Assembly (NCBI GenBank): GCA_035254305.1
Contig: DATFAS010000189.1
Coordinates: 1 to 39,029, forward strand
Direction of reading: 5' to 3'
Source: DATFAS01 sp035254305
GTDB lineage: Bacteria > Bacillota > Bacilli > Aneurinibacillales > RAOX-1
DNA: 39,029 nucleotides
Shown: positions 7,910-15,638 of the stretch, in pieces
How positions within the stretch are numbered: the first letter of the stretch is position 1
How the letters are laid out: every line of letters begins with the position of its first letter
Position numbers and translations under genes: made by a program
The notes under the pieces: generated by a model
Database searches by the model: none
What the model saw: the letters and a program-made list of their open reading frames with translations, nothing else
What the model was told of the DNA's origin: nothing

Positions 7910-9751
7910 GTGAGAATGAAATTAAGTACTTCCGAATTGATAGCAGAATTGAAAAATGACTCCTATTTTGCAGAGAATATTATTCATTGGGAGACTTTCG
8001 AATCACGTGAGGCGTTGTTGGCTCCGTATCCTGCCGCACTTGATCAGCGAATAAAAGAAGCACTTGAAAAAAGAGGGATCCAAAATTTATATATTCACCA
8101 AGCAGAAGCGTTTGAGTTTGCCTATGCTGGGGTCAATATTGTAGCAGTGACCCCTACAGCTTCAGGGAAAACGTTGTGTTATCAGCTGCCAGTGTTACAA
8201 TCGATTACTGAGAATTTAGATGGTAGGGCTCTCTTCTTATTTCCGACAAAAGCACTTGCTCAGGATCAAAAAAGCGCGATGAATGAATTGATTGCTGAGA
8301 TAGGATTGGATATAAAGAGCTATACTTATGATGGGGATACCCCTGCTAATATTCGTCAAGTTGTTCGTAAGGCAGGGAATATTGTGATTACGAATCCGGA
8401 TATGCTCCACTCCGCAATACTTCCTCATCATACGAAATGGGTTGCTTTTTTTGAACAGTTAAAATATGTAGTTATTGATGAACTTCATACATATCGTGGT
8501 GTATTTGGGAGCCATGTGGCAAATGTGATTCGGCGTCTGAAGCGGATTTGCGCGTTCTATGGAAGTAAACCCCAATTTATTTGTACCTCTGCAACCATTG
8601 CCAACCCAAAGGAGCTTGCAGAACAACTGACAGGTGAATCTATGCGATTGATTGCTCTAAACGGTGCACCTACGGGTAAAAAGCACTTTATTTTTTATAA
8701 TCCTCCCGTAACGAATGTACCTTTGAATATTCGAAAAAGCCCTACTTTAGAGGTAAGGAAAATAGCCGAATTATTTCTGAAGAACAAAATCCAGACGATT
8801 GTTTTTGCACGTAGTAGGATAAGAGTTGAGATTTTGCTAAGCTATCTTCAACCATTAATTGATAAAGAGCTGGGGAATAAATCGATTCGTGGGTATCGGG
8901 GAGGATATCTACCAACACTAAGAAGAGAAATAGAAGAAGGACTTCGTAGTGGTGAAATTGTAGGTGTGGTAAGCACGAATGCACTTGAACTAGGCGTTGA
9001 CATCGGTCAACTTCAAGCATGTGTCATAACTGGCTACCCTGGGTCAATTTCGAGTACATGGCAGCAAGCTGGAAGAGTAGGAAGACGTCAGGATGAATCG
9101 ATAATTTTTTTAGTTGCGGGATCTACCCCAATCGACCAATATATTATTCAACATCCAGACTATTTCTTTAATCGAAATCCGGAATCAGCGAGAATTAACC
9201 CTAACAATTTAATTATTTTAGTTGATCACATTAAGTGTGCGTCCTATGAGCTTCCCTTTAAAGAAGGGGAAACTTTTGGTGAAACAGAAATTGAGGAGAT
9301 TTTGGAGTTTCTAACTGAGGAACAGGTGCTCCACCAAAATCGAGGGAAATGGCATTGGATGAATGATTCATTTCCCGCCCACAATATTAGTCTTCGATCG
9401 GCTTCACAAGAAAACGTAGTCATTATCGATCAATCAAATGTAGCAAATGTATATGTACTGGGGGAGATGGATCTATTTAGCTCGATCACTCTCTTGCATG
9501 ATGAAGCCATTTATTTACATGAAGGAATTCAATACCAAGTGGAGAAGTTCGATTATGACGAGAAAAAGGCCTATGTTAGGCAGGTAGATGTGGATTACTA
9601 TACGGATGCTAATCTTGCCGTTGAGCTTAAGGTCTTAGAAGTTGATAAAAAACGGAATCAAAGACACATGGAATTTGTTTATGGTGATGTAACCGTAAAT
9701 GCAATGGCTACCATTTTTAAGAAAATAAACATGGGTACAAACCCACGTTGA
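7910..9751 (+). CDS. MrfA/YprA-like DEAD/DEAH helicase, C-terminally truncated
   Basis: Helicase motifs appear in order: Walker A TPTASGKT near residue 80, Walker B VIDELH near 188, ICTSATI, and motif VI QQAGRVGRR near 385. This order and the linker match the MrfA (YprA) family, which acts in mitomycin C damage repair. Family members run about 750 residues and end in a DUF1998 region with a cysteine cluster. This one stops at residue 613, just after the conserved ...VNAMATIFKKIN stretch, where the family normally continues towards the Cys region. The phage integrase gene begins at the next base, so prophage insertion is the likely cause. Start: GTG at 7910, with GAGG 8 bases upstream. Loss of the C-terminal domain probably inactivates it. 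Confidence 0.9.
   Translation: MRMKLSTSELIAELKNDSYFAENIIHWETFESREALLAPYPAALDQRIKEALEKRGIQNLYIHQAEAFEFAYAGVNIVAVTPTASGKTLCYQLPVLQSITENLDGRALFLFPTKALAQDQKSAMNELIAEIGLDIKSYTYDGDTPANIRQVVRKAGNIVITNPDMLHSAILPHHTKWVAFFEQLKYVVIDELHTYRGVFGSHVANVIRRLKRICAFYGSKPQFICTSATIANPKELAEQLTGESMRLIALNGAPTGKKHFIFYNPPVTNVPLNIRKSPTLEVRKIAELFLKNKIQTIVFARSRIRVEILLSYLQPLIDKELGNKSIRGYRGGYLPTLRREIEEGLRSGEIVGVVSTNALELGVDIGQLQACVITGYPGSISSTWQQAGRVGRRQDESIIFLVAGSTPIDQYIIQHPDYFFNRNPESARINPNNLIILVDHIKCASYELPFKEGETFGETEIEEILEFLTEEQVLHQNRGKWHWMNDSFPAHNISLRSASQENVVIIDQSNVANVYVLGEMDLFSSITLLHDEAIYLHEGIQYQVEKFDYDEKKAYVRQVDVDYYTDANLAVELKVLEVDKKRNQRHMEFVYGDVTVNAMATIFKKINMGTNPR
9728..9749. other. Probable prophage attachment site (attL)
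   Basis: An imperfect palindrome, AACATGGGT (9728-9736) and ACCCACGTT (9741-9749) around ACAA, lies exactly where helicase homology ends and directly beside the serine integrase gene. Serine integrases recombine at short imperfect palindromes with a 2-bp crossover, and the att site is normally next to int. The exact core cannot be fixed without attR, which is outside the window. Confidence 0.6.
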
Positions 9752-11239
9752 TTAATAAGGATTTTCGTCAATCGGGACAATAATATCCAAAGGTAAATCT
9801 CCAATTTTACCATTTAGCTCAAGACGATCCTCAAATAATACCCCACTAGGAAATAAGTTCCCGATTAACTCCATCTGCTTCTCTTGGGATAGCAGTCTGT
9901 CAAATCTATTCGCAATGGCTAGGTGACTTCTCACAAGGTCATAATTGAATAATTTCGCAGTAATCGCTTCTTTTTTTGCCTCTAATTCCTTTTGTCGTTC
10001 TTGATGAACGGCAAGTTGCTTCTCTAATTCCTCTTTCTTTTGGGCTAGCTTATCCTTTGAGAAACCACCTTCTAAGTAAATATCCAGTAAGCGGTCGATC
10101 TTCTCTTGCGTATCTTGAATTAATTTTGCACTAGCTTTAATTTCATTTCCCGCAGTCTCTATATCCTTTTGTGTAAAATCAAATTTCATGTATTTCTTAG
10201 CCACTTCTTCATTAGTTAGAATATCTTTGATTGCTTGGATTATATTTTTTTCAACACGAATTACATTTATAGAGATAGAGCATACCGATTGATCTTTTCG
10301 CTTAATAGCCCGACCATGTTTTAGGTAAAAATGAATGGAATACTGTTCAGTACCCGACATTTTGACGGTTACTTTCCTTTCGCAGTTTCCGCAAACAATA
10401 TTCACTCTTCTTAGTAAACTAAAATATACTTCTTTTCGCTTTCTAAACCTTCTTTTTCTTTCCTGTTGGATCTGTTCCCATGTTTCTTCACTACGTAGAG
10501 GAGGGAAGGTATCAGGGACTGTTATAGTTTCACCGTTCGAGAATTTTTTTTCCATTACTCCATGATAGGCTTTATTCGTTAACCGTTGACGAATGTTCAC
10601 ATCATTCCAAGGTTTGCCGGATGGTGTTTTGGTGATCTCGTTTAGTCTTTTTGCGATGTGATGGTCACTCAGCCCTTCATGAAGATAAAGTTTATCAATG
10701 TAAGGTATGATCCATGACCATGTTTCATTTATGGAATATTGGCTGGTATTTTTATCGTAATTGTATTCCCAAGGTGGTTTACCCCATCCTTTACCTTCTC
10801 TTGTCCGTTGTCTTTTCCCGCGCATCATCCTACGTACGATCGCTTTTTTCTCTCGTCTGGCAATGAGATTTTTAATATCAGAGATAAATTCATCGTCCTC
10901 ATTTTTTAAATCAACAATTGATCCTGGTTCCGCAATCTTTACCCCGTGATCTCGGAGAGTAGACTTTAAGTACTCCCACGCCACAGTGTCTAAACGGCTC
11001 AGACGGTCCTGGTCGATACATAAGACAATATCAATATTTCCGTCTTCAACATCATCTAGAAGTAAATTCAAGCCCTTTTTATCCAGTTTACCGCCACTAT
11101 CCACATCTTTATAGATTTTACCAATAACCCACCCTTGGGATTGTGCGTACTTTGTCAGCTCTTCTTGTTGAGCTGATAGAGAATATCGGTCTTCTTGAAG
11201 TCTAGTACTAACCCTTATATATATTGCTACTCGTTGCAT
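9752..11239 (-). CDS. Large serine recombinase (phage integrase)
   Basis: The 495-residue protein has the resolvase/invertase catalytic domain at the N-terminus, with nucleophile Ser11 in YIRVST and the DQDRLSR motif near residue 78. A recombinase domain follows (about 150-270), then a zinc-ribbon region with CGNC at 283-286, and a long coiled coil (about 375-445) typical of integrases that control directionality. Only one further cysteine (320) is seen where two would be expected, so zinc binding may be altered. It catalyses attP x attB integration. It is transcribed towards the host junction and ends one base from the helicase stop. The excision factor was not identified. Confidence 0.95.
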   Translation of the reverse strand: MQRVAIYIRVSTRLQEDRYSLSAQQEELTKYAQSQGWVIGKIYKDVDSGGKLDKKGLNLLLDDVEDGNIDIVLCIDQDRLSRLDTVAWEYLKSTLRDHGVKIAEPGSIVDLKNEDDEFISDIKNLIARREKKAIVRRMMRGKRQRTREGKGWGKPPWEYNYDKNTSQYSINETWSWIIPYIDKLYLHEGLSDHHIAKRLNEITKTPSGKPWNDVNIRQRLTNKAYHGVMEKKFSNGETITVPDTFPPLRSEETWEQIQQERKRRFRKRKEVYFSLLRRVNIVCGNCERKVTVKMSGTEQYSIHFYLKHGRAIKRKDQSVCSISINVIRVEKNIIQAIKDILTNEEVAKKYMKFDFTQKDIETAGNEIKASAKLIQDTQEKIDRLLDIYLEGGFSKDKLAQKKEELEKQLAVHQERQKELEAKKEAITAKLFNYDLVRSHLAIANRFDRLLSQEKQMELIGNLFPSGVLFEDRLELNGKIGDLPLDIIVPIDENPY

Positions 11240-11290
11240 GATTTCACCTCGGAACCTACGTTCTTATTTGTTGTGTAAAAATCTGCCATT

Positions 11291-12400
11291 TCAGAATGGC
11301 AGATCATCATCGGTTATTTCTAAAGCAAATGAATTCCTTCCCTTAGGTTTATTTTGGGCAAATTCTTCAATAGCAGTTTTTATTTCACTTTTTTCATTTT
11401 GCCAATGGATCAATAATCCAGCTTCCAAAAATGTCGAAGTAGAACCACATTTTAAGCAGTATCTAGCATCTCCGTCTAAAATTTCTCCACAACTGTGTTC
11501 AAATTTAATATGCCATGGCCCAAAATATTCTTGATACATTTGCTCTGGTCTAAACCCTGTGCATTTATTAATTAAGTAAGTTCCGCAAATGTGACAGTGA
11601 TCCCCAATTATTTTTTCATTATCACATCTAGGACATTGAATTGCTCTAAAATTTTCGTCTAATTTATATCCAGAATAAAGCATTTTATCACCTAACTCTT
11701 TTACTAATGTATGGCCACCACATATTGGGCAATATTTTGCGTGTTTATGAGAATAAGAATGATTACATTGAAAACACCAAAACCTAAATTTATAGTCATA
11801 AATATATTTGGAGAATAGATCAGTAACCCAATTTTGTGAATAACGAATCCCGTTTTTGCTTCCTTTTAAAATAAAACGATAGACATTGGAAGCAGCATTC
11901 GTTGACAAACCGCAAATATCTGCAATAATACCTGGATTAATTTTCCCCAATGCAATTAGTACATTCGGTGGAGCAAGTAAAGTTCGCGCAAAGCAATTAG
12001 CCTCTTTTTCGTAAACGTCGTATTCCCAACCTAACAAAGAGCTCCTTGCGAATATTGTCTTATCTGTTCTCTCATTGTGTTTAAGCATAAAGTGACCTAA
12101 CTCATGAGCAATCGTCCAGCGAACCCTTCCAACATTTTCAATTGAATCGTTATATAAAATCATGTATTGATTTTTTGATTTTCGATACCAACAACAACCT
12201 TCATCACTTTTAGCAAATTCACACACTTTCTCTAAAGTCATATCGTTTTTTTTTGCAAACCATGAATAAGATCTGATTTTTAAGTTAGAAAAAATCTTTG
12301 CAATTTTTTTTACTTTAATAGGAAATTCTGTTGTTCCACTAATTTTTATTAACTTATAAGCTTGATTCTCAGCTTTTGTGTAATTTGGCCTAAATATCAT
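11291..12400 (-). CDS. ImmA/IrrE-like metalloprotease with three zinc ribbons
   Basis: Residues 1-145 form an ImmA/IrrE (DUF955) peptidase domain with zinc-binding HELGH at 99-103 and the third ligand in YEKEAN (Glu133). ImmA proteins relieve repression by cleaving the cognate XRE repressor, here the overlapping upstream gene. Unlike classic ImmA (about 170 residues), this one continues to 369 residues with three Cys-pair ribbons: C209/C212-C224/C227, C256/C259-C269/C272, and one ending C315/C318. I chose ATG 12400 because GAGG lies 6 bases upstream and it overlaps the repressor stop. An ATG at 12445 is in frame but poorly placed. The ribbons may sense a signal or bind nucleic acid (inference). 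Confidence 0.88.
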   Translation of the reverse strand: MIFRPNYTKAENQAYKLIKISGTTEFPIKVKKIAKIFSNLKIRSYSWFAKKNDMTLEKVCEFAKSDEGCCWYRKSKNQYMILYNDSIENVGRVRWTIAHELGHFMLKHNERTDKTIFARSSLLGWEYDVYEKEANCFARTLLAPPNVLIALGKINPGIIADICGLSTNAASNVYRFILKGSKNGIRYSQNWVTDLFSKYIYDYKFRFWCFQCNHSYSHKHAKYCPICGGHTLVKELGDKMLYSGYKLDENFRAIQCPRCDNEKIIGDHCHICGTYLINKCTGFRPEQMYQEYFGPWHIKFEHSCGEILDGDARYCLKCGSTSTFLEAGLLIHWQNEKSEIKTAIEEFAQNKPKGRNSFALEITDDDLPF

Positions 12401-12809
12401 CATCTTCCTCATTATCTTCATCATCTTTGTTGAAGGCATCTTCAAAAGCGACTTTAATCATTTTTAAGGCTCTCTTACGGTTCTCAGCAGAAAGTTTTCT
12501 AGCATATCGTTGGATTTCGCGTATATCGTCATCAAGGTCTAAGTTTGATTGTTCTGTTCCAATTTCAGTATTTGTTCCGATGTAACCTGCTTTTTTCATC
12601 AATTCATCATAGCTAATACCTTTTAAAAAAGGAGCAAGAACTTTCAATGTATTAGGTTGAACTTTGTTTGTTCCTGATTCTATTCGTGAAATTGTAGATA
12701 TGGCTACTTTAGATGCATCAGCCAATTCAGATTTAGTTCTAAAACCACTTGCTTCTCTTAGTTTTGCAAAGAATAAGCCAAATTCAACTAATTCTTTATT
12801 CTTTTTCAT
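12390..12809 (-). CDS. XRE-family phage repressor (ImmR-like)
   Basis: The N-terminal 70 residues are a helix-turn-helix domain of the XRE/Cro-CI class (TKSELADASKVAISTISRIESG). A linker and a highly acidic C-terminus follow (DDEDNEEDDDI). It is translationally coupled to the ImmA-like protease, giving the ImmR-ImmA arrangement known from ICEBs1 and many Bacillus phages, in which proteolysis triggers induction. The ribosome site AGGTGG precedes the ATG. Likely targets are the three direct repeats at 12854-12924 in the divergent promoter. Confidence 0.9.
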   Translation of the reverse strand: MKKNKELVEFGLFFAKLREASGFRTKSELADASKVAISTISRIESGTNKVQPNTLKVLAPFLKGISYDELMKKAGYIGTNTEIGTEQSNLDLDDDIREIQRYARKLSAENRKRALKMIKVAFEDAFNKDDEDNEEDDDI

Positions 12810-12853
12810 CTAATCACCCACCTAAAGTATAACATGAGAAATCTAAAATTTTG

Positions 12854-12924
12854 TTTGCATGGATGGAAAATATGCTTGCATGCCCGGAAAAGGCGTGTTA
12901 TCATAATTTTGCAAGCGTGGAAAT
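12854..12924. promoter_or_regulatory. Three-copy operator array of the first immunity region
   Basis: Three 17-bp direct repeats lie between the divergent repressor and cro-like genes: TTTGCATGGATGGAAAA (12854-12870), CTTGCATGCCCGGAAAA (12875-12891) and TTTGCAAGCGTGGAAAT (12908-12924). Start-to-start spacing is 21 and 33 bp, about two and three helical turns. The second overlaps the -35 of the rightward promoter and the third lies just past its -10. This is what a repressor/Cro switch requires. Confidence 0.8.
12876..12904 (+). promoter_or_regulatory. Rightward early promoter
   Basis: TTGCAT (12876-12881) and TATCAT (12899-12904) are separated by exactly 17 bases, with a 5/6 match at the -10. 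The promoter is embedded in the operator array and drives the cro-like gene at 12956. Confidence 0.65.
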
Positions 12925-12955
12925 TATGGATCATCAAATGTGAGGAGAGAATAGA

Positions 12956-13225
12956 ATGAATAAACCTGTAGTAAGAGTTAACATAGAAGTACTAGAAAAA
13001 CTACAGGGGAAGCTAACTGATGCACAATTTTCAAGGAAAATCGGAGTTTCTCAGTCAACCTTGTATAGAATTAAATTACCTCCAACAGACGGTAGATATT
13101 CAGCACCTGGAGAGACTTTTATTGCAGGAGTACTTAATGCTTTCCCTAAAAAAAGATTTGAGCACATATTTTTTTTAGACTGCAATTTGCAAGTTTGCAA
13201 AAAAAACCAAAAGGAAATCCCGTGA
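12956..13225 (+). CDS. Cro-like HTH protein
   Basis: The 89-residue protein carries a helix-turn-helix (LTDAQFSRKIGVSQSTLYRIK, split here as residues about 17-38). It is the first gene rightward from the operator array, which is the position of cro. The tail is Lys-rich. GGAGAG precedes the ATG. It probably opposes the XRE repressor at the shared operators; this role is inferred from position, as the sequence alone shows only the DNA-binding fold. Confidence 0.8.
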   Translation: MNKPVVRVNIEVLEKLQGKLTDAQFSRKIGVSQSTLYRIKLPPTDGRYSAPGETFIAGVLNAFPKKRFEHIFFLDCNLQVCKKNQKEIP

Positions 13226-13237
13226 GGAGAAACCGTA

Positions 13238-14134
13238 ATGAACAAACCAAATTCTGAAGCACTGATCGAAAGTAAGTCTTTACGTGATTCGCATATCAAC
13301 AATGTTGAGGTTCTTAATAAAGTGAAAGCTCTCTCTTTATTACCAGATGATATCCATACTACGATTGAGCATGTAGCAAATTATTTTGAAGTAACAAAAA
13401 GATGGGTTGAGGAATTAATTGCTGATAATCGAGAAGAAGTACAATCTGATGGCCTAAAGATTGTGAGCAAAAAGGAGCTTACCGAACTAAACTTCGGAGA
13501 CCTTGAGAGTTTCGGAATTTCCAAATACGCTGCTTCCATTACCCTAATTCCTAGGCGTGCAGTTTTAAGGATCGGTATGCTTCTTAGAGATAGCCAAGTA
13601 GCAAAAAGAGTCCGTGATTACCTTCTCAATGTAGAGAACACAGCACGTATTGAAGCACCTGAAATAATTGAAAAAGCAATTAGGAAACCAACTTGGAACC
13701 AAATTCAATCTAATGTCCGTGCCAAATCGAAATTGTACAAGATGTTAGGTTTACCAGAAAGTTCTGCATTGGCTCATGCACTAAACCATGAAGAAATGGA
13801 AACTGGCGTAGATTTAACTCCATTCAAACGATTAGTCAGAGAAGAGGATACGGATCATACCGTGACACCGACTGAACTAGGTAATACTTTTGATCCAGTA
13901 ATTAGTGCAAAAAAGATTAACATGTTGCTTGAACAATGTGGATTACAAGTAAAGAACGTCAAGAAGGAGTGGGATCTAACTGATAAAGGTAAGCCTTTCG
14001 CCAAGTTAACTACCACGATTATTAATAAGAAAGATAAAAGTAAAACAGTTTCTTCTGAGAAGCAAGCCATTAGATGGAAATTAAGCGTGCTGGAATTATT
14101 GAGACCATTTGTTAAAGGTGAAAAGGCAATTTAG
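13238..14134 (+). CDS. Phage antirepressor-like protein
   Basis: The 298-residue protein resembles a Firmicute phage family that starts ...DSHINNVEVLNKVKALSLLPDD, then has a winged or helix-turn-helix segment (TTIEHVANYFEVTKRWVEELI, residues about 45-66), then IPRRAVLRIGMLLRDSQVAKRVRDYLLN, the signature shared with Bro-N/ORF6N-like antirepressors. The C-terminus (about 215-298) is a separate basic domain. It follows the cro-like gene by 12 bases with its own GAGGAG site. A role in modulating immunity is inferred from family and position. Confidence 0.75.
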   Translation: MNKPNSEALIESKSLRDSHINNVEVLNKVKALSLLPDDIHTTIEHVANYFEVTKRWVEELIADNREEVQSDGLKIVSKKELTELNFGDLESFGISKYAASITLIPRRAVLRIGMLLRDSQVAKRVRDYLLNVENTARIEAPEIIEKAIRKPTWNQIQSNVRAKSKLYKMLGLPESSALAHALNHEEMETGVDLTPFKRLVREEDTDHTVTPTELGNTFDPVISAKKINMLLEQCGLQVKNVKKEWDLTDKGKPFAKLTTTIINKKDKSKTVSSEKQAIRWKLSVLELLRPFVKGEKAI

Positions 14135-14211
14135 GAGTAAGTACTTACCATTCCGGAACCGGTCGATGTCAGTTCCCGATGTAGTAAAATAAACAATAAT
14201 GGATTTTACTG

Positions 14212-14253
14212 TAATTTAGGAATAAAATAAACTTGTACCCCTATATAGGGTAC
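14212..14253 (-). terminator. Possible terminator of the minus-strand XRE gene
   Basis: Reading leftward, GTACCC and GGGTAC (14248-14253 and 14235-14240) form a hairpin followed by AAGTTTATTTTATT. A second imperfect hairpin, TGTTGAGC/GCCCAACA at 14262-14283, lies between it and the gene stop. The intergenic gap 14135-14290 is otherwise without a gene. A palindrome GTAAGTACTTAC sits at 14137-14148. Confidence 0.45.
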
Positions 14254-14290
14254 CGTAGACCGTGTTGAGCCTAATTGCCCAACATGTCGC

Positions 14291-14500
14291 TTACTCCTGA
14301 ACCCATTCAAAAAGAGATTCTATCGAACAACCAATGGTTAAAGATATAGTATAGGCTAATTCCAATGAAATCGGCCTTCTGCCGTGTGCATAATCATTAA
14401 CTTTTTGTTTGGTTGTATTCAAGCGGGAAGCAAGTTCTTGTTGTGTCATTCTGGCTTCTCGAAGGCGTTCGCGGAGTAGGCATCGGCCTACTTTCCACAT
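14291..14500 (-). CDS. Small XRE-family HTH protein
   Basis: The 69-residue protein is almost entirely one HTH domain (LREARMTQQELASRLNTTKQ then KVNDYAHGRRPISLELA), ending with SIESLFEWV, as is typical of single-domain XRE regulators. ATG 14500 is favoured because GAGG lies 6 bases before it; an ATG 12 bases upstream lacks a site. It is convergent with the antirepressor-like gene. The target is unknown. Confidence 0.85.
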   Translation of the reverse strand: MWKVGRCLLRERLREARMTQQELASRLNTTKQKVNDYAHGRRPISLELAYTISLTIGCSIESLFEWVQE

Positions 14501-14548
14501 GTTATACCTCATTTTATTTCTTATTGTAACTGCTCAGGGGGAGAGAGA

Positions 14549-14656
14549 ATGGACTACAATGATGAAATTTTAAAAATGTATTTTGATTTATTCAAGCAAG
14601 ATAAAGATAGGATGATTGAACTACTTGAAGAGATTCATAAAAAAAACGCGTCTTAG
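14549..14656 (+). CDS. 35-residue acidic small protein
   Basis: ATG 14549 follows GGGGGAGAG and opens a 35-codon frame (MDYNDEILKMYFDLFKQDKD, continuing to ...EEIHKKNAS). It is a plausible single amphipathic helix. Its stop codon lies inside the hairpin of a strong terminator. It lies divergent to the XRE gene at 14291-14500 and convergent with the one at 14653-15042. I do not recognise it. Confidence 0.5.
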   Translation: MDYNDEILKMYFDLFKQDKDRMIELLEEIHKKNAS

Positions 14657-14673
14657 TCGGATGCGTTTTTTTT
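14639..14673. terminator. Bidirectional terminator
   Basis: A run of eight A (14639-14646), a stem beginning CGC (14647) and closing GCG (14663-14665), and a run of eight T (14666-14673) make a symmetrical terminator. It serves both the small plus-strand ORF and the minus-strand repressor gene, whose stop codon is at its centre. Confidence 0.85.
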
Positions 14674-15042
14674 GTTTGCCTTCAGATGTTCAGACATCGC
14701 TTTGACCTGTATATAAAATGATTTTTGAGTTTCTTCTGGAAGTGATTTTAGAGTAATTATAAAGTCTAAAAATTCTTTGTCGTTTTTGTAAGGTTCTAAG
14801 ATAGGATCTGATAATCCAGCATTTTCAGTTTTTCCCAATAAAAAATCTACTGAAATAGTTTCGCCAAGGACTTCACTGTAAAAGTCAGAAATCTTTTTTA
14901 GCGTTTCAGGTTCCGGCTTTCTATCATCGGATTCATATCTGGATAATTGGACATTGCTAATATCCATTGATTGGGCAGCTCGGATCTGTGTTAGGTTGGC
15001 TTTTTCTCTAAGAAATTTCAGTCTAGATCCAAGTGTCTTCAT
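14653..15042 (-). CDS. Second XRE-family repressor
   Basis: The 129-residue protein has an N-terminal HTH (residues about 5-60: LKFLREKANLTQIRAAQSM, then SNVQLSRYESDDRKPEPETL) and a C-terminal segment rich in Leu and Lys that may dimerise. It is divergent from a second cro-like gene, with five related palindromic operators between them, so the phage carries two complete repressor switches. The C-terminus lacks a LexA-type Ser/Lys protease dyad and the gene has no adjacent ImmA, so its induction signal is unclear. Confidence 0.9.
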   Translation of the reverse strand: MKTLGSRLKFLREKANLTQIRAAQSMDISNVQLSRYESDDRKPEPETLKKISDFYSEVLGETISVDFLLGKTENAGLSDPILEPYKNDKEFLDFIITLKSLPEETQKSFYIQVKAMSEHLKANKKNASD

Positions 15043-15059
15043 CCTTATTCTCCTTTCAA

Positions 15060-15195
15060 TTTAACAAATTGGTAATAATATTTTACCATCTTTGCCGTTT
15101 AGGAAAAATACATTTACCGAAATGGAAAATATTTATTGACTTTACCAAAATGGCAATATACTATTAAGTTGTAGTTGATTTACCAAATTGGCAAT
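15060..15195. promoter_or_regulatory. Five-copy operator array of the second immunity region
   Basis: Five 17-bp sites with consensus TTTACCaAAaTGGcAAT lie between the divergent repressor and cro-like genes: 15060-15076, 15091-15107, 15113-15129, 15141-15157 and 15179-15195. The outer trinucleotides and CC/GG pairs form a dyad. One site sits in the promoter spacer and the last just before the ribosome site of the cro-like gene. A sixth, perfectly palindromic copy lies inside that gene. Confidence 0.85.
15136..15164 (+). promoter_or_regulatory. Rightward promoter of the second switch
   Basis: TTGACT (15136-15141) is followed by either TATACT at 15-base spacing or TACTAT at 17-base spacing. 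The operator at 15141-15157 fills the spacer, so repressor binding would occlude RNA polymerase. Confidence 0.6.
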
Positions 15196-15214
15196 ACGGA
15201 AGAAGGTGATAGAA

Positions 15215-15487
15215 ATGGAACTTAATTTAGAAAAGATTAAGCAACTGCGTATTAACAACAATTTATCTATGGAAGATATGGCGATTTATCTAGGTTATAG
15301 AACAGCTACAGGTTATTATTATGCCGAATCGGGTAGATGTAAATTCAAGCCAAATCACATTCCTTTGATTGCGATTAAATTTAATATAGGAATGAACGAG
15401 CTTTATTCTGATAATAATTTTGCCGAAACGGCAAATACAGAACTAGGAGGTAAACATGAATCTATTCGATCCAGTCATCATTCATAA
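15215..15487 (+). CDS. Cro-like HTH protein of the second switch
   Basis: The 90-residue protein carries an HTH (IKQLRINNNLSMEDMAIYLG, then YRTATGYYYAESGRCKF) that differs from the upstream repressor but occupies the cro position. ATG 15215 is supported by GAAGGTGAT upstream. An in-frame TTG at 15188 lies inside an operator and is rejected as the start. A perfect operator palindrome occurs within codons near residue 70. The 3' end overlaps the next gene by 32 bases. Confidence 0.8.
   Translation: MELNLEKIKQLRINNNLSMEDMAIYLGYRTATGYYYAESGRCKFKPNHIPLIAIKFNIGMNELYSDNNFAETANTELGGKHESIRSSHHS
15419..15435. promoter_or_regulatory. Perfect intragenic operator palindrome
   Basis: TTTGCCGAAACGGCAAA has 7-bp arms that are exact reverse complements around AAA and matches the repressor sites upstream. 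It lies in the coding sequence of the cro-like gene, 21 bases before the next start codon. It could act as a roadblock or a looping partner (inference). Confidence 0.7.
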
Positions 15488-15638
15488 ATTCTCCTATCTT
15501 CCAGATAAACTAACGGAACTCTCGTATAAAGATGAGAAAGCGGCACTAGAAATTCTCAGAGATTGGGGAGAAGGGAGAAAAGACATCGAGAAGCTTTGGG
15601 ACGCGGTTATAAGTGGATTAGAGAATAAATCAGCATAA
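15456..15638 (+). CDS. 60-residue early protein
   Basis: ATG 15456 follows AGGAGG at optimal distance and the gene overlaps the cro-like gene, so it is translated from the same message. The protein (starting MNLFDPVIIHKFSYLPDKLT) is acidic and probably helical, with no recognised family. A GC hairpin, CTCCCC/GGGGAG (15650-15664), follows the stop but has no real T-run. Confidence 0.7.
   Translation: MNLFDPVIIHKFSYLPDKLTELSYKDEKAALEILRDWGEGRKDIEKLWDAVISGLENKSA

Noticed and set aside
14137..14148. Palindrome GTAAGTACTTAC as an operator
   Set aside because: It lies just after a stop codon between convergent genes, is single copy and has no promoter beside it. Too little support.
15060..15435. 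Regularly spaced 17-bp repeats as a CRISPR array
   Set aside because: Repeats are short, dyad-symmetric, unevenly spaced by 22-38 bp and sit between divergent repressor and cro genes. They are operators.
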